The notes beneath the pieces were generated by a model. It had not been told where the DNA came from and did no database searches. It worked only from the letters and a program-made list of their open reading frames with translations. A DNA stretch of 8,541 nucleotides from positions 1-8,541 of the forward strand of contig CAMLIZ010000183.1 in NCBI GenBank assembly GCA_946480245.1, read 5' to 3'. Shown one piece after another: positions 1 to 8,541 of this stretch; position 1 is the stretch's first letter, and each line of letters opens with the position of its first letter. This DNA comes from an uncultured Pseudomonadota bacterium. Its GTDB lineage: Bacteria; Pseudomonadota; Gammaproteobacteria; Burkholderiales; Burkholderiaceae. The position numbers were made by a program, and so were the translations under genes.

Positions 1-1982
<1,982 letters not shown>

Positions 1983-2019
1983 CCGCCGCCGTTAACCGCG
2001 CGTTACGCCTGATTCAGGG

Positions 2020-2040
2020 CCCGCGGCAACGAAGCGCGGG
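2020..2040 (+). terminator. Weak GC hairpin downstream of metH
   Basis: CCCGCG (2020-2025) and CGCGGG (2035-2040) form a 6-bp stem with a 9-nt loop, 38 bp past the metH stop. No T-run follows, so it is at best a weak or Rho-assisted terminator. In DNA this GC-rich such a stem can arise by chance. Confidence 0.2.
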
Positions 2041-2062
2041 GCTGCGGCGTTCAATTGCCAGG

Positions 2063-2077
2063 GGCCGCGCTGCGGCC
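2063..2077 (+). other. Short hairpin just upstream of the ribosome binding site at 2083
   Basis: GGCCGC (2063-2068) and GCGGCC (2072-2077) can pair with a 3-nt loop. The stem ends 5 nt before the AGAGGAGA ribosome binding site of the following gene. It might stabilise the mRNA 5' end or affect initiation, but this is inference from one perfect 6-bp stem in GC-rich sequence. Confidence 0.2.
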
Positions 2078-2093
2078 ATGCAGAGGAGAACCG

Positions 2094-2837
2094 ATGAACG
2101 ACACGATGCCATCCACCCGACCCACTCGGCGCCTGATCTCGCCCGCCGCGCTGCTCGGCGCCGGCGTGCTGGTGGCCTCGCTCGGCGCCACCGGCGCGTG
2201 GCTGCTGCACGCGCCCGGCGCCGCGCACGACGACACGCGCACGATGGCGCTGGCACCGAACGAGACGCTGGTCGCCCCTGTGCCCGCCAAGAGCGAGCCG
2301 GTGCCTTCGCCCAGCCCGGCGGCCGAGCCGGCGCCTGCGCGCACGGCGATGCCGGTGACGCACAACACACACCCGTCGCATCCGGTACACACGGCACACG
2401 CCGGCCCGCACGAGACCACGCTGCCGCGCGGCGCCGGAGGCAGCGGCACCAACGCGACCGGTGACGCGGCGGCGCAGCCGCAACCGCAGCCGGTGGCGGT
2501 GTGCTCCCGCTGTGGCGTGGTGGAGAGCGTGCGCGCGGTGCAGCGCAAGGGCCAGGGCAGCGGCTTGGGCGCGGTGGCGGGCGGCGTGCTCGGCGGGGTG
2601 CTGGGCAACCAGGTCGGCAAAGGCAACGGCCGCGCTGCCATGACGGTGCTGGGCGCGATCGGCGGCGGCTTTGCCGGCAACGAGGTGGAAAAGCGCGTCA
2701 AGAGCGAGACCGTGTATGAAGTGCGCGTGCGCATGGACGACGGCAGCCTGCGCACGCTGACGGAGCACAGTGCCCCGGCCACCGGCGCCCGCGTGACGGT
2801 CGAGGGCAACACGCTGCGGGTGGCATCCGGCGCCTGA
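2094..2837 (+). CDS. Glycine-zipper 2TM-domain membrane protein with CxxC pair and histidine row
   Basis: A 247-residue envelope protein of unproven function. The frame is open further upstream, but ATG 2094 is preferred because AGAGGAGA lies at 2083-2090 and the protein then starts with a short basic segment. A single hydrophobic segment (about residues 15-38, before LLH) looks like an uncleaved anchor; no lipobox is present, unlike SlyB/17-kDa-antigen lipoproteins. Residues about 40-135 form a low-complexity Pro/Ala linker containing six histidines at 90, 93, 96, 99, 102 and 106. CSRCGVVESV (137-146) precedes the glycine zipper: G163, G167, G171, G175, then G187, G191, G195 in GxxxG spacing, ending in GNEVEKRV. 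This is the pattern of the Rick_17kDa_Anti/Gly-zipper_2TM family. The remaining 45 residues look like a small beta-rich domain. It is separated from metH by 111 bp and is probably a single-gene unit. Confidence 0.88.
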   Translation: MNDTMPSTRPTRRLISPAALLGAGVLVASLGATGAWLLHAPGAAHDDTRTMALAPNETLVAPVPAKSEPVPSPSPAAEPAPARTAMPVTHNTHPSHPVHTAHAGPHETTLPRGAGGSGTNATGDAAAQPQPQPVAVCSRCGVVESVRAVQRKGQGSGLGAVAGGVLGGVLGNQVGKGNGRAAMTVLGAIGGGFAGNEVEKRVKSETVYEVRVRMDDGSLRTLTEHSAPATGARVTVEGNTLRVASGA

Positions 2838-2863
2838 GGCGCCGCAGGCCGCGCCTTCTCAGG
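2828..2863. terminator. Possible hairpin(s) between convergent genes, overlapping both stop codons
   Basis: CGGCGCC (2828-2834) and GGCGCCG (2838-2844) form a perfect 7-bp stem whose 3-nt loop is the TGA stop of the glycine-zipper gene. An alternative longer fold pairs CCTGAGGCGC (2833-2842) with GCGC...CTCAGG (2851-2863) around a 3-nt bulge and reaches into the comM stop at 2859-2861. Either could slow polymerase from both directions in the 21-bp gap, but neither has a T-tract, so termination is uncertain. Confidence 0.3.
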
Positions 2864-4385
2864 TGCTCGCGAGGCCGCGCCGGTATTGCAGCGCCTCGGC
2901 GACGTGAGCGCTGCCTACGGCGGGCGCGGCTGCCAGGTCGGCGATCGTGCGCGCCACCTTCAGCACGCGATGCAAGCTGCGGCCTGACCAGCCCAGGCGT
3001 TCGGCCGCGGTCTGCAGCAGTTGCTCGGCGGCGCTCTCCAGCACCACGTGCTGGCGCAGGTCGGCCGCATCGAGCTCGGCATTCGGCTTGTCCTGGCGTG
3101 CCAGCTGCAGCCCGCGCGCGGCCTGCACGCGTCTGGCGATGTCCGCGCTGGCCTCGCCTTCGGGCAGGGCGAGCAGCTGGGCCGGCTTGACCGCGCCCAC
3201 CTCCACCTGCAGGTCGATGCGGTCGATCAGCGGGCCCGACAGGCGGCCCTGGTAGCGCGCCACCGATTCCGGCGTGCAGCGGCAGCTGCGGCCCGTGGCG
3301 GCGAACGCGCCCAGGTAGCCGCAAGGGCAGGGGTTCATCGCGGCCACCAGCTGGAAGCGCGCGGGGTAGCTGGCCTGGCGTCCGGCACGCGAGATCGTGA
3401 TGCGCCCGGTCTCCAGCGGCTCGCGCAGGGCCTCCAGCGCATTGCGCGGAAACTCAGGCAGTTCGTCGAGGAAGAGCACGCCGCCATGGGCCAGCGAGAT
3501 CTCGCCCGGCCGCGGCGGCGAGCCGCCACCCACCAGCGCCACCGCGCTGGCCGAATGGTGCGGCGCACGCACCGGCCGCAACGTCCACTGCGCGGGATCG
3601 AATCCCTGCGGGCCGAGGCTTTGCAGCGCCGCGCTGGCCAGTGCCTCCGCCTCGGCCATCGGTGGCAGCAGCCCGGGCAGGCGCTGCGCGAGCATCGACT
3701 TGCCGGTGCCTGGCGGCCCGATCATCAACAGGCTGTGCCCGCCGGCCGCCGCGATCTCCAGCACGCGCTTGGCGGCGGCCTGCCCGCGCACGTCCCGCAG
3801 GTCGGGCTGCAGCGGCGCTGCCGGCAGGGGCGCGGGCACGGCGCGGGCGAGCGGCACGGCCTCGTCGCCGGGGCGCAGCGCCTGCACCACATCGAGCAGC
3901 GTGGCCGCGCTGCGCACGTCGAGCTCGGCCACGCGCGCGGCCTCGGCAGCGCTGGCCGCCGGCAGCACCAGCGCGCGCGCGGCATCGCCACGGCGCAGTG
4001 CCAGCGCCATGGCGAGCGCACCGCGCACCGGCCTCAGCTCACCGGCCAGCGACAGCTCGCCCGCGAACTCGTGCGTGGCCAGCCGCGCCGCGTCGATCTC
4101 GCCGGCTGCGGCCAGGATGCCGAGGGCGATCGGCAGGTCGAAGCGGCCCGATTCCTTCGGCAGGTCTGCCGGCGCCAGGTTCACCGTGACGCGCTTGTTG
4201 TGGGGGAACGCAAGGCCGCTGGTCTGCAATGCAGCCCGCACCCGCTCGCGCGCCTCCTTCACCTCGGTATCGGCCAGGCCGACCAGCGTGAAGCTGGGCA
4301 GGCCGTTGGCCAGGTGCACCTCCACCTGCACCTGCGGCGCCTGCATACCGTCGAGCGCGCGGCTCAGTACCACGGCGAGCGTCAT
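2859..4385 (-). CDS. comM: YifB/ComM-family Mg-chelatase-like AAA+ ATPase
   Basis: A 508-residue cytoplasmic hexameric ATPase. ComM of naturally transformable bacteria is a branch-migration helicase that helps integrate incoming single-stranded DNA; in other species the family's role is less clear. The ATG at 4383-4385 is chosen because AGGGAGAG lies at 4394-4401 on the minus strand and MTLAVVLSRALDGM is the usual family start. Domains in order are an N-terminal ChlI-like domain (about 1-170, with NLAPADLPKEGxxFDLP-type sequence), the AAA+ core, and a C-terminal Mg_chelatase_C domain. The core has Walker A GPPGTGKS at 223-230, RAPHHS at 273-278, and Walker B VLFLDE at 303-308. Four cysteines at 353, 355, 368 and 370 (NPCPCGYLG...CRC) suggest a metal-binding loop. 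RLSGPLIDRID and LGWSGRSLHRVLKVARTIADL are family hallmarks. Length is typical and no lesion is seen. It diverges from the porin operon across 236 bp. Confidence 0.96.
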   Translation of the reverse strand: MTLAVVLSRALDGMQAPQVQVEVHLANGLPSFTLVGLADTEVKEARERVRAALQTSGLAFPHNKRVTVNLAPADLPKESGRFDLPIALGILAAAGEIDAARLATHEFAGELSLAGELRPVRGALAMALALRRGDAARALVLPAASAAEAARVAELDVRSAATLLDVVQALRPGDEAVPLARAVPAPLPAAPLQPDLRDVRGQAAAKRVLEIAAAGGHSLLMIGPPGTGKSMLAQRLPGLLPPMAEAEALASAALQSLGPQGFDPAQWTLRPVRAPHHSASAVALVGGGSPPRPGEISLAHGGVLFLDELPEFPRNALEALREPLETGRITISRAGRQASYPARFQLVAAMNPCPCGYLGAFAATGRSCRCTPESVARYQGRLSGPLIDRIDLQVEVGAVKPAQLLALPEGEASADIARRVQAARGLQLARQDKPNAELDAADLRQHVVLESAAEQLLQTAAERLGWSGRSLHRVLKVARTIADLAAAPAVGSAHVAEALQYRRGLAST

Positions 4386-4476
4386 GTTGTGTTCTCTCCC
4401 TGCTTGTGGCCGGCGATTGTGCCCGCCGTGCCTCGGTGCGGCGGCCGCGCCTTGATGTGGTGCGCGGTGCGCCGGT

Positions 4477-4491
4477 TCACCGCTTCGGTGC
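4477..4491. promoter_or_regulatory. Candidate NtrC enhancer site
   Basis: TCACC (4477-4481), 5 nt, then GGTGC (4487-4491) matches the enterobacterial NtrC inverted-repeat core GCACC-N5-GGTGC at 9 of 10 positions with exact spacing. Its centre is about 95 bp upstream of the transcription start predicted from the sigma-54 element, a usual enhancer distance. Further GGTGC half-sites at 4435-4439, 4459-4463 and 4466-4470 lack good partner halves. The match is seen directly; NtrC binding is inferred. Confidence 0.5.
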
Positions 4492-4518
4492 GTGCCGCCC
4501 TTGCGCGAAGGCGCACAG

Positions 4519-5739
<1,221 letters not shown>

Positions 5740-5777
5740 CGAGCACGACAACGACACGACGTAAAGAGACAGCCAAC

Positions 5778-7295
5778 ATGAGAAAACTCATCGCTTCCCT
5801 GGCCCTCGGGCTGGCGGTGGCCGGATTCGCCGGCCATGCGCTCGCCCAGGATGCCGCGGCGTCGGCGCCTGTGGCCACCACCGCCGCCGCGCCCGCGGCA
5901 GACGCCTCTGCGCCGATGGCAGCAGCGGTTGCGGCCCCGGCCGCTGCCGCCTCCGCTGCCCCGGCTCCCACGCCGAACAAGGGCGACACCACGTGGATGC
6001 TGCTGTCCACGCTGCTGGTGATCATGATGTCGGTGCCGGCACTGGCGCTGTTCTACGGCGGCCTGGTGCGCAGCAAGAACATGCTGTCGGTGCTGATGCA
6101 GGTGTTCGTCACCTTCTCGATGATCGTCGTGCTGTGGGCGCTGTACGGCTACAGCCTGGCGTTCACCGAAGGCAACTCGATCATCGGCGGCTTCGACCGC
6201 ATCTTCCTGAAGGGCATGTTCAACCCGGCCGACGGCTCGATGGCGATGGCCGCCACCTTCAGCAAGGGCGTGGTGATCCCGGAGCTCGTGTTCTGCGCCT
6301 TCCAGGCCACCTTCGCGGCCATCACCTGCTGCCTGATCGTCGGTGCCTTCGCCGAGCGCATCAAGTTCAGCGCCGTGCTGCTGTTCATGGTGATCTGGTT
6401 CACATTCAGCTATGCGCCGATCGCGCACATGGTGTGGTTCTGGATGGGCCCGGACGCCTACAGCAGCAAAGGCGTGGTCGACGCGATGAATGCCAAGGCC
6501 GGCCTGATCTGGCAGTGGGGCGCGCTCGACTTCGCCGGCGGCACGGTGGTGCACATCAACGCCGCGGTGGCAGGGCTGGTGGGTGCGGTGCTGGTGGGCA
6601 AGCGCGTGGGCTACGGCAAGGAGGCGTTCACGCCGCACTCGCTGACGCTCACGATGGTCGGTGCCTCGCTGCTGTGGGTGGGCTGGTTCGGTTTCAACGC
6701 CGGCTCGGCGCTTGAAGCGGGCAACTCGGCCGTGCTCGCGTTCATGAACACCTTCATCGCCACGGCGGCTGCAGTGCTGGCCTGGTGCATCGGCGAGGCG
6801 CTGATGAAGGGCAAGGCGTCGATGCTGGGCGCCGCCTCGGGTGCGGTCGCCGGCCTGGTGGCGATCACCCCGGCCGCCGGCAACGTCGGCCTGATGGGCG
6901 CGCTGGTGGTGGGCTTCGTCGCCGGCTTCGCCTGCCTGTGGGGCGTGAACGGCCTGAAGCGCATCCTGGGCGCGGACGACTCGCTGGACGTGTTCGGTGT
7001 GCATGGCGTCGGCGGCATCGTCGGCGCACTGCTCACCGGCGTGTTCAACACCCAGGTGCTCGGTGGTCCGGGCATGGTGACCGACTGGGTCACCGCGACG
7101 GTGGGCTCCAACGCCATCGGCGCGCAGGTCTGGATCCAGCTGAAGGCGGTGCTGCTGACGGTCGTGTGGTCGGGTGTCGTGTCCTTCGTCGCCTACAAGA
7201 TCGTCGACATGGTGATCGGCCTGCGCGTGTCCGAAGAGGAAGAGCGCGAGGGCCTGGACATCAGCTCGCACGGCGAGACCGCCTACCACGCGTGA
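5778..7295 (+). CDS. amtB: Ammonium channel AmtB with signal peptide and Ala-rich N-terminal extension
   Basis: A 505-residue inner-membrane ammonia/ammonium channel. ATG 5778 has only a weak ribosome binding site (AAGAGA, 5764-5769). A signal peptide (about 1-23, ending HALA|Q) and an Ala/Pro-rich segment (about 24-70) precede the first membrane helix, which begins near Trp73. Channel residues are all present by alignment with E. coli AmtB numbering: F179 (F107), W220 (W148), D251 (D160), H259 (H168), F306 (F215) and H409 (H318). The offset to E. coli rises from 72 to 91 between W220 and D251, so the loop there carries about 19 extra residues (GPDAYSSKG...). The tail EEEEREGLDISSHGETAYHA is the conserved cytoplasmic segment that contacts GlnK. 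It is the last gene of the porin-glnK-amtB unit and is followed by a terminator. Confidence 0.98.
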   Translation: MRKLIASLALGLAVAGFAGHALAQDAAASAPVATTAAAPAADASAPMAAAVAAPAAAASAAPAPTPNKGDTTWMLLSTLLVIMMSVPALALFYGGLVRSKNMLSVLMQVFVTFSMIVVLWALYGYSLAFTEGNSIIGGFDRIFLKGMFNPADGSMAMAATFSKGVVIPELVFCAFQATFAAITCCLIVGAFAERIKFSAVLLFMVIWFTFSYAPIAHMVWFWMGPDAYSSKGVVDAMNAKAGLIWQWGALDFAGGTVVHINAAVAGLVGAVLVGKRVGYGKEAFTPHSLTLTMVGASLLWVGWFGFNAGSALEAGNSAVLAFMNTFIATAAAVLAWCIGEALMKGKASMLGAASGAVAGLVAITPAAGNVGLMGALVVGFVAGFACLWGVNGLKRILGADDSLDVFGVHGVGGIVGALLTGVFNTQVLGGPGMVTDWVTATVGSNAIGAQVWIQLKAVLLTVVWSGVVSFVAYKIVDMVIGLRVSEEEEREGLDISSHGETAYHA

Positions 7296-7298
7296 GCG

Positions 7299-7312
7299 CA
7301 CGCTTCGGCGTG
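7299..7312 (+). other. cUUCGg-tetraloop hairpin right after the amtB stop
   Basis: CACGC (7299-7303), TTCG, then GCGTG (7308-7312) forms a 5-bp stem capped by a UUCG tetraloop closed by C-G, one of the most stable RNA loops. The same CACGC can instead pair with GCGTG at 7290-7294, which includes part of the stop codon, across a 4-nt loop. It precedes the main terminator by 4 nt and may protect the mRNA 3' end. Confidence 0.45.
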
Positions 7313-7316
7313 AGCC

Positions 7317-7345
7317 AAGGGGCTGCCTCAGGGCAGCCCTTTCTC
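7317..7345 (+). terminator. Intrinsic terminator of the porin-glnK-amtB operon
   Basis: GGGCTGCC (7320-7327), loop TCAG, then GGCAGCCC (7332-7339) is a perfect 8-bp GC-rich stem. It can be extended by AAG pairing with the following TTT, and a TTTCTC tail follows. It lies 21 bp after the amtB stop, so it should end the operon and separate it from gshA. Confidence 0.8.
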
Positions 7346-7391
7346 ATTCGGGCATCAGCCTTGCCGCCCCTGGGGCTTGCCCCCATCTCCC

Positions 7392-7397
7392 TACAAT
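7392..7397 (+). promoter_or_regulatory. Candidate -10 element for gshA
   Basis: TACAAT differs from the TATAAT consensus at one position and lies 33 bp before the gshA ATG, after the amtB terminator. No convincing -35 element is seen at 16-18 bp upstream. The stretch there holds overlapping repeats GCCCC-T-GGGGC-TT-GCCCC (7366-7383), which might bind a regulator or be chance. Confidence 0.35.
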
Positions 7398-7430
7398 CTT
7401 CGTCCACACCCCCTTCAGGCGCTCATCACC

Positions 7431-8541
7431 ATGGTCCCGCACCTCATCACCGCGCTCAACGGCACCATCAACGAGCTGGAGCAGCGCATCCTCGAGTCGA
7501 TGCCGGCGATCGAGCGCTGGTTCCGGCTGGAGTGGATGGAGCACACACCGCCGTTCTACACGTCGGTGGATGTGCGCAATGCCGGCTTCAAGCTGGCACC
7601 CGTGGACACCAACCTGTTCCCCGGCGGCTGGAACAACCTGACCGAGGAGATGCTGCCGCTGGCGGTGCAGGCCGCGATGGCGGCGATCGAGAAGATCTGC
7701 CCCGAGGCCAAGAACCTGCTGCTGATCCCGGAAAAGCACACGCGCAACACCTGGTACCTGAGCAACGTGCTGCGCCTGAAGCAGATCTTCACGCAGGCCG
7801 GGCTCAACGTGCGCCTGGGCACGCTCGACGAGGCGGTGACCGAGCCCACTACGCTGACGCTGCCCGATGGCAACGAGCTGGTCGTGGAGCCGCTGCTGCG
7901 CACGCGCGGACGCCTCGGTCTGAAGGATTTCGATCCCTGCACGATCCTGCTCAACAACGACCTGTCGGCCGGCGTGCCACCGGTGCTGGAGAACCTGCAC
8001 GAGCAGTACCTGCTGCCGCCTCTGCACGCCGGCTGGACCGTGCGGCGCAAGACCAACCACTTCCAGGCCTACGAGGAAGTGGCCAAGAAGTTCGCCAAGC
8101 TGCTGGGCATGGACCCTTGGCTGATCAACCCGATGTTCAGCCATTGCGGCGAGGTGAACTTCCAGGAAGGCACCGGCATCGAGTGCGTGCAGAGCAACGT
8201 GGAGACGCTGCTGGGCAAGATCCGTCGCAAGTACAAGGAGTACGGCATCAACGAGAAGCCGTTCGCGATCGTCAAGGCGGACAACGGCACCTACGGCATG
8301 GGCATCATGACCGTGCGCGACCCGAAGGAGCTCGACGAGATCGGCCGGCGCACGCGCAACAAGATGAGCACCGCCAAGGACAACCAGGAGATCACCGAGG
8401 TGATCATCCAGGAGGGCGTGCCCACCTACGAGCGTGTCAACGACGCCGTGGCCGAGCCGGTGGTCTACATGATGGACCGCTACGTGGTGGGCGGCTTCTA
8501 CCGCGTGCACGCGGAGCGCGGCATCGACGAGAACCTCAACT
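7431..8541 (+). CDS. gshA: Glutamate-cysteine ligase GshA, PF08886 type (3' end outside window)
   Basis: Joins L-glutamate and L-cysteine with ATP to gamma-glutamylcysteine, the first and usually limiting step of glutathione synthesis in the cytoplasm. The frame is open from ATG 7431 to the window end, giving 370 of an expected roughly 430 residues. MVPHLITALNG, followed by ELEQRI and AIERWFRLEW, is the usual start of the betaproteobacterial/Acidithiobacillus-type GshA, a family distinct from the E. coli type. Other hallmarks are FYTSVDVRNAGFKLAPVDTN (residues about 43-62), NLFPGGWNNL, LIPEKHTRN, and IVKADNGTYGMGIMTVRD near nt 8269-8322, which resembles the nucleotide-binding part of ATP-grasp enzymes. 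The ribosome binding site is weak, but the conserved N-terminus fixes the start. In many Burkholderiales gshB follows directly; that would lie outside this window. No frameshift or missing block was seen. Confidence 0.96.
   Translation, partial: MVPHLITALNGTINELEQRILESMPAIERWFRLEWMEHTPPFYTSVDVRNAGFKLAPVDTNLFPGGWNNLTEEMLPLAVQAAMAAIEKICPEAKNLLLIPEKHTRNTWYLSNVLRLKQIFTQAGLNVRLGTLDEAVTEPTTLTLPDGNELVVEPLLRTRGRLGLKDFDPCTILLNNDLSAGVPPVLENLHEQYLLPPLHAGWTVRRKTNHFQAYEEVAKKFAKLLGMDPWLINPMFSHCGEVNFQEGTGIECVQSNVETLLGKIRRKYKEYGINEKPFAIVKADNGTYGMGIMTVRDPKELDEIGRRTRNKMSTAKDNQEITEVIIQEGVPTYERVNDAVAEPVVYMMDRYVVGGFYRVHAERGIDENLN

Noticed and set aside
2055..2093. Earlier in-frame start (ATT at 2055) for the glycine-zipper gene
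   Set aside because: Rare start codon without a ribosome binding site; ATG 2094 has AGAGGAGA at a good distance.
4416..4421. CACAAT on the minus strand as a comM -10 element
   Set aside because: Two mismatches to the consensus and no -35-like hexamer at 16-18 bp; too weak to annotate.
5740..5777. Repeated ACGAC units between glnK and amtB
   Set aside because: Three short copies in 38 bp without hairpin or promoter features; likely chance spacer sequence.
7344..8510. Long open frame on the minus strand opposite gshA (388 codons)
   Set aside because: It mirrors the codon pattern of gshA, is rich in His/Val/Leu/Arg as expected for antisense of a GC-rich gene, has no recognisable domain, and the plus strand holds a clear conserved enzyme.

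Overview
This GC-rich window looks like ordinary chromosome from a betaproteobacterium, most likely Burkholderiales in the Rubrivivax/Leptothrix/Methylibium neighbourhood. That placement is inferred from the third-position G/C bias, the PF08886-type GshA, and the porin-glnK-amtB-gshA gene order. No mobile element, CRISPR array, tRNA or rRNA was seen. No stretch longer than 300 bp lacks a gene; the largest gap is 236 bp (4386-4621).

Layout: (1) 1-1982, plus strand: 3' part of metH, cobalamin-dependent methionine synthase, cut by the window start. (2) 2094-2837, plus: a membrane-anchored glycine-zipper protein with a CxxC pair and an unusual evenly spaced histidine row. (3) 2859-4385, minus: comM/yifB, a Mg-chelatase-like AAA+ ATPase, convergent with (2) across only 21 bp. 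(4) 4386-4621: divergent control region with a good sigma-54 promoter match (GG-N10-GC at 4555-4568) and a near-consensus NtrC-type inverted repeat about 95 bp upstream of the predicted transcription start. (5) 4622-7295, plus: a compact three-gene unit of TorF-family outer-membrane porin, P-II protein GlnK and ammonium channel AmtB, closed by a hairpin and an intrinsic terminator (7299-7345). (6) 7431 to the window end, plus: 5' part of gshA, glutamate-cysteine ligase, with its own -10-like element.

How they fit: the central unit is a nitrogen-limitation operon. AmtB conducts ammonia across the inner membrane, GlnK binds and blocks AmtB when nitrogen is plentiful, and the porin would supply an outer-membrane step. 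The sigma-54/NtrC-like elements fit induction under nitrogen starvation. MetH, ComM and GshA are housekeeping or DNA-uptake functions with no evident link to it. I found no undescribed multi-gene system. The points most worth following are the porin's place in the ammonium operon, its promoter architecture, the histidine row of the glycine-zipper protein and the structured 3' end of amtB.
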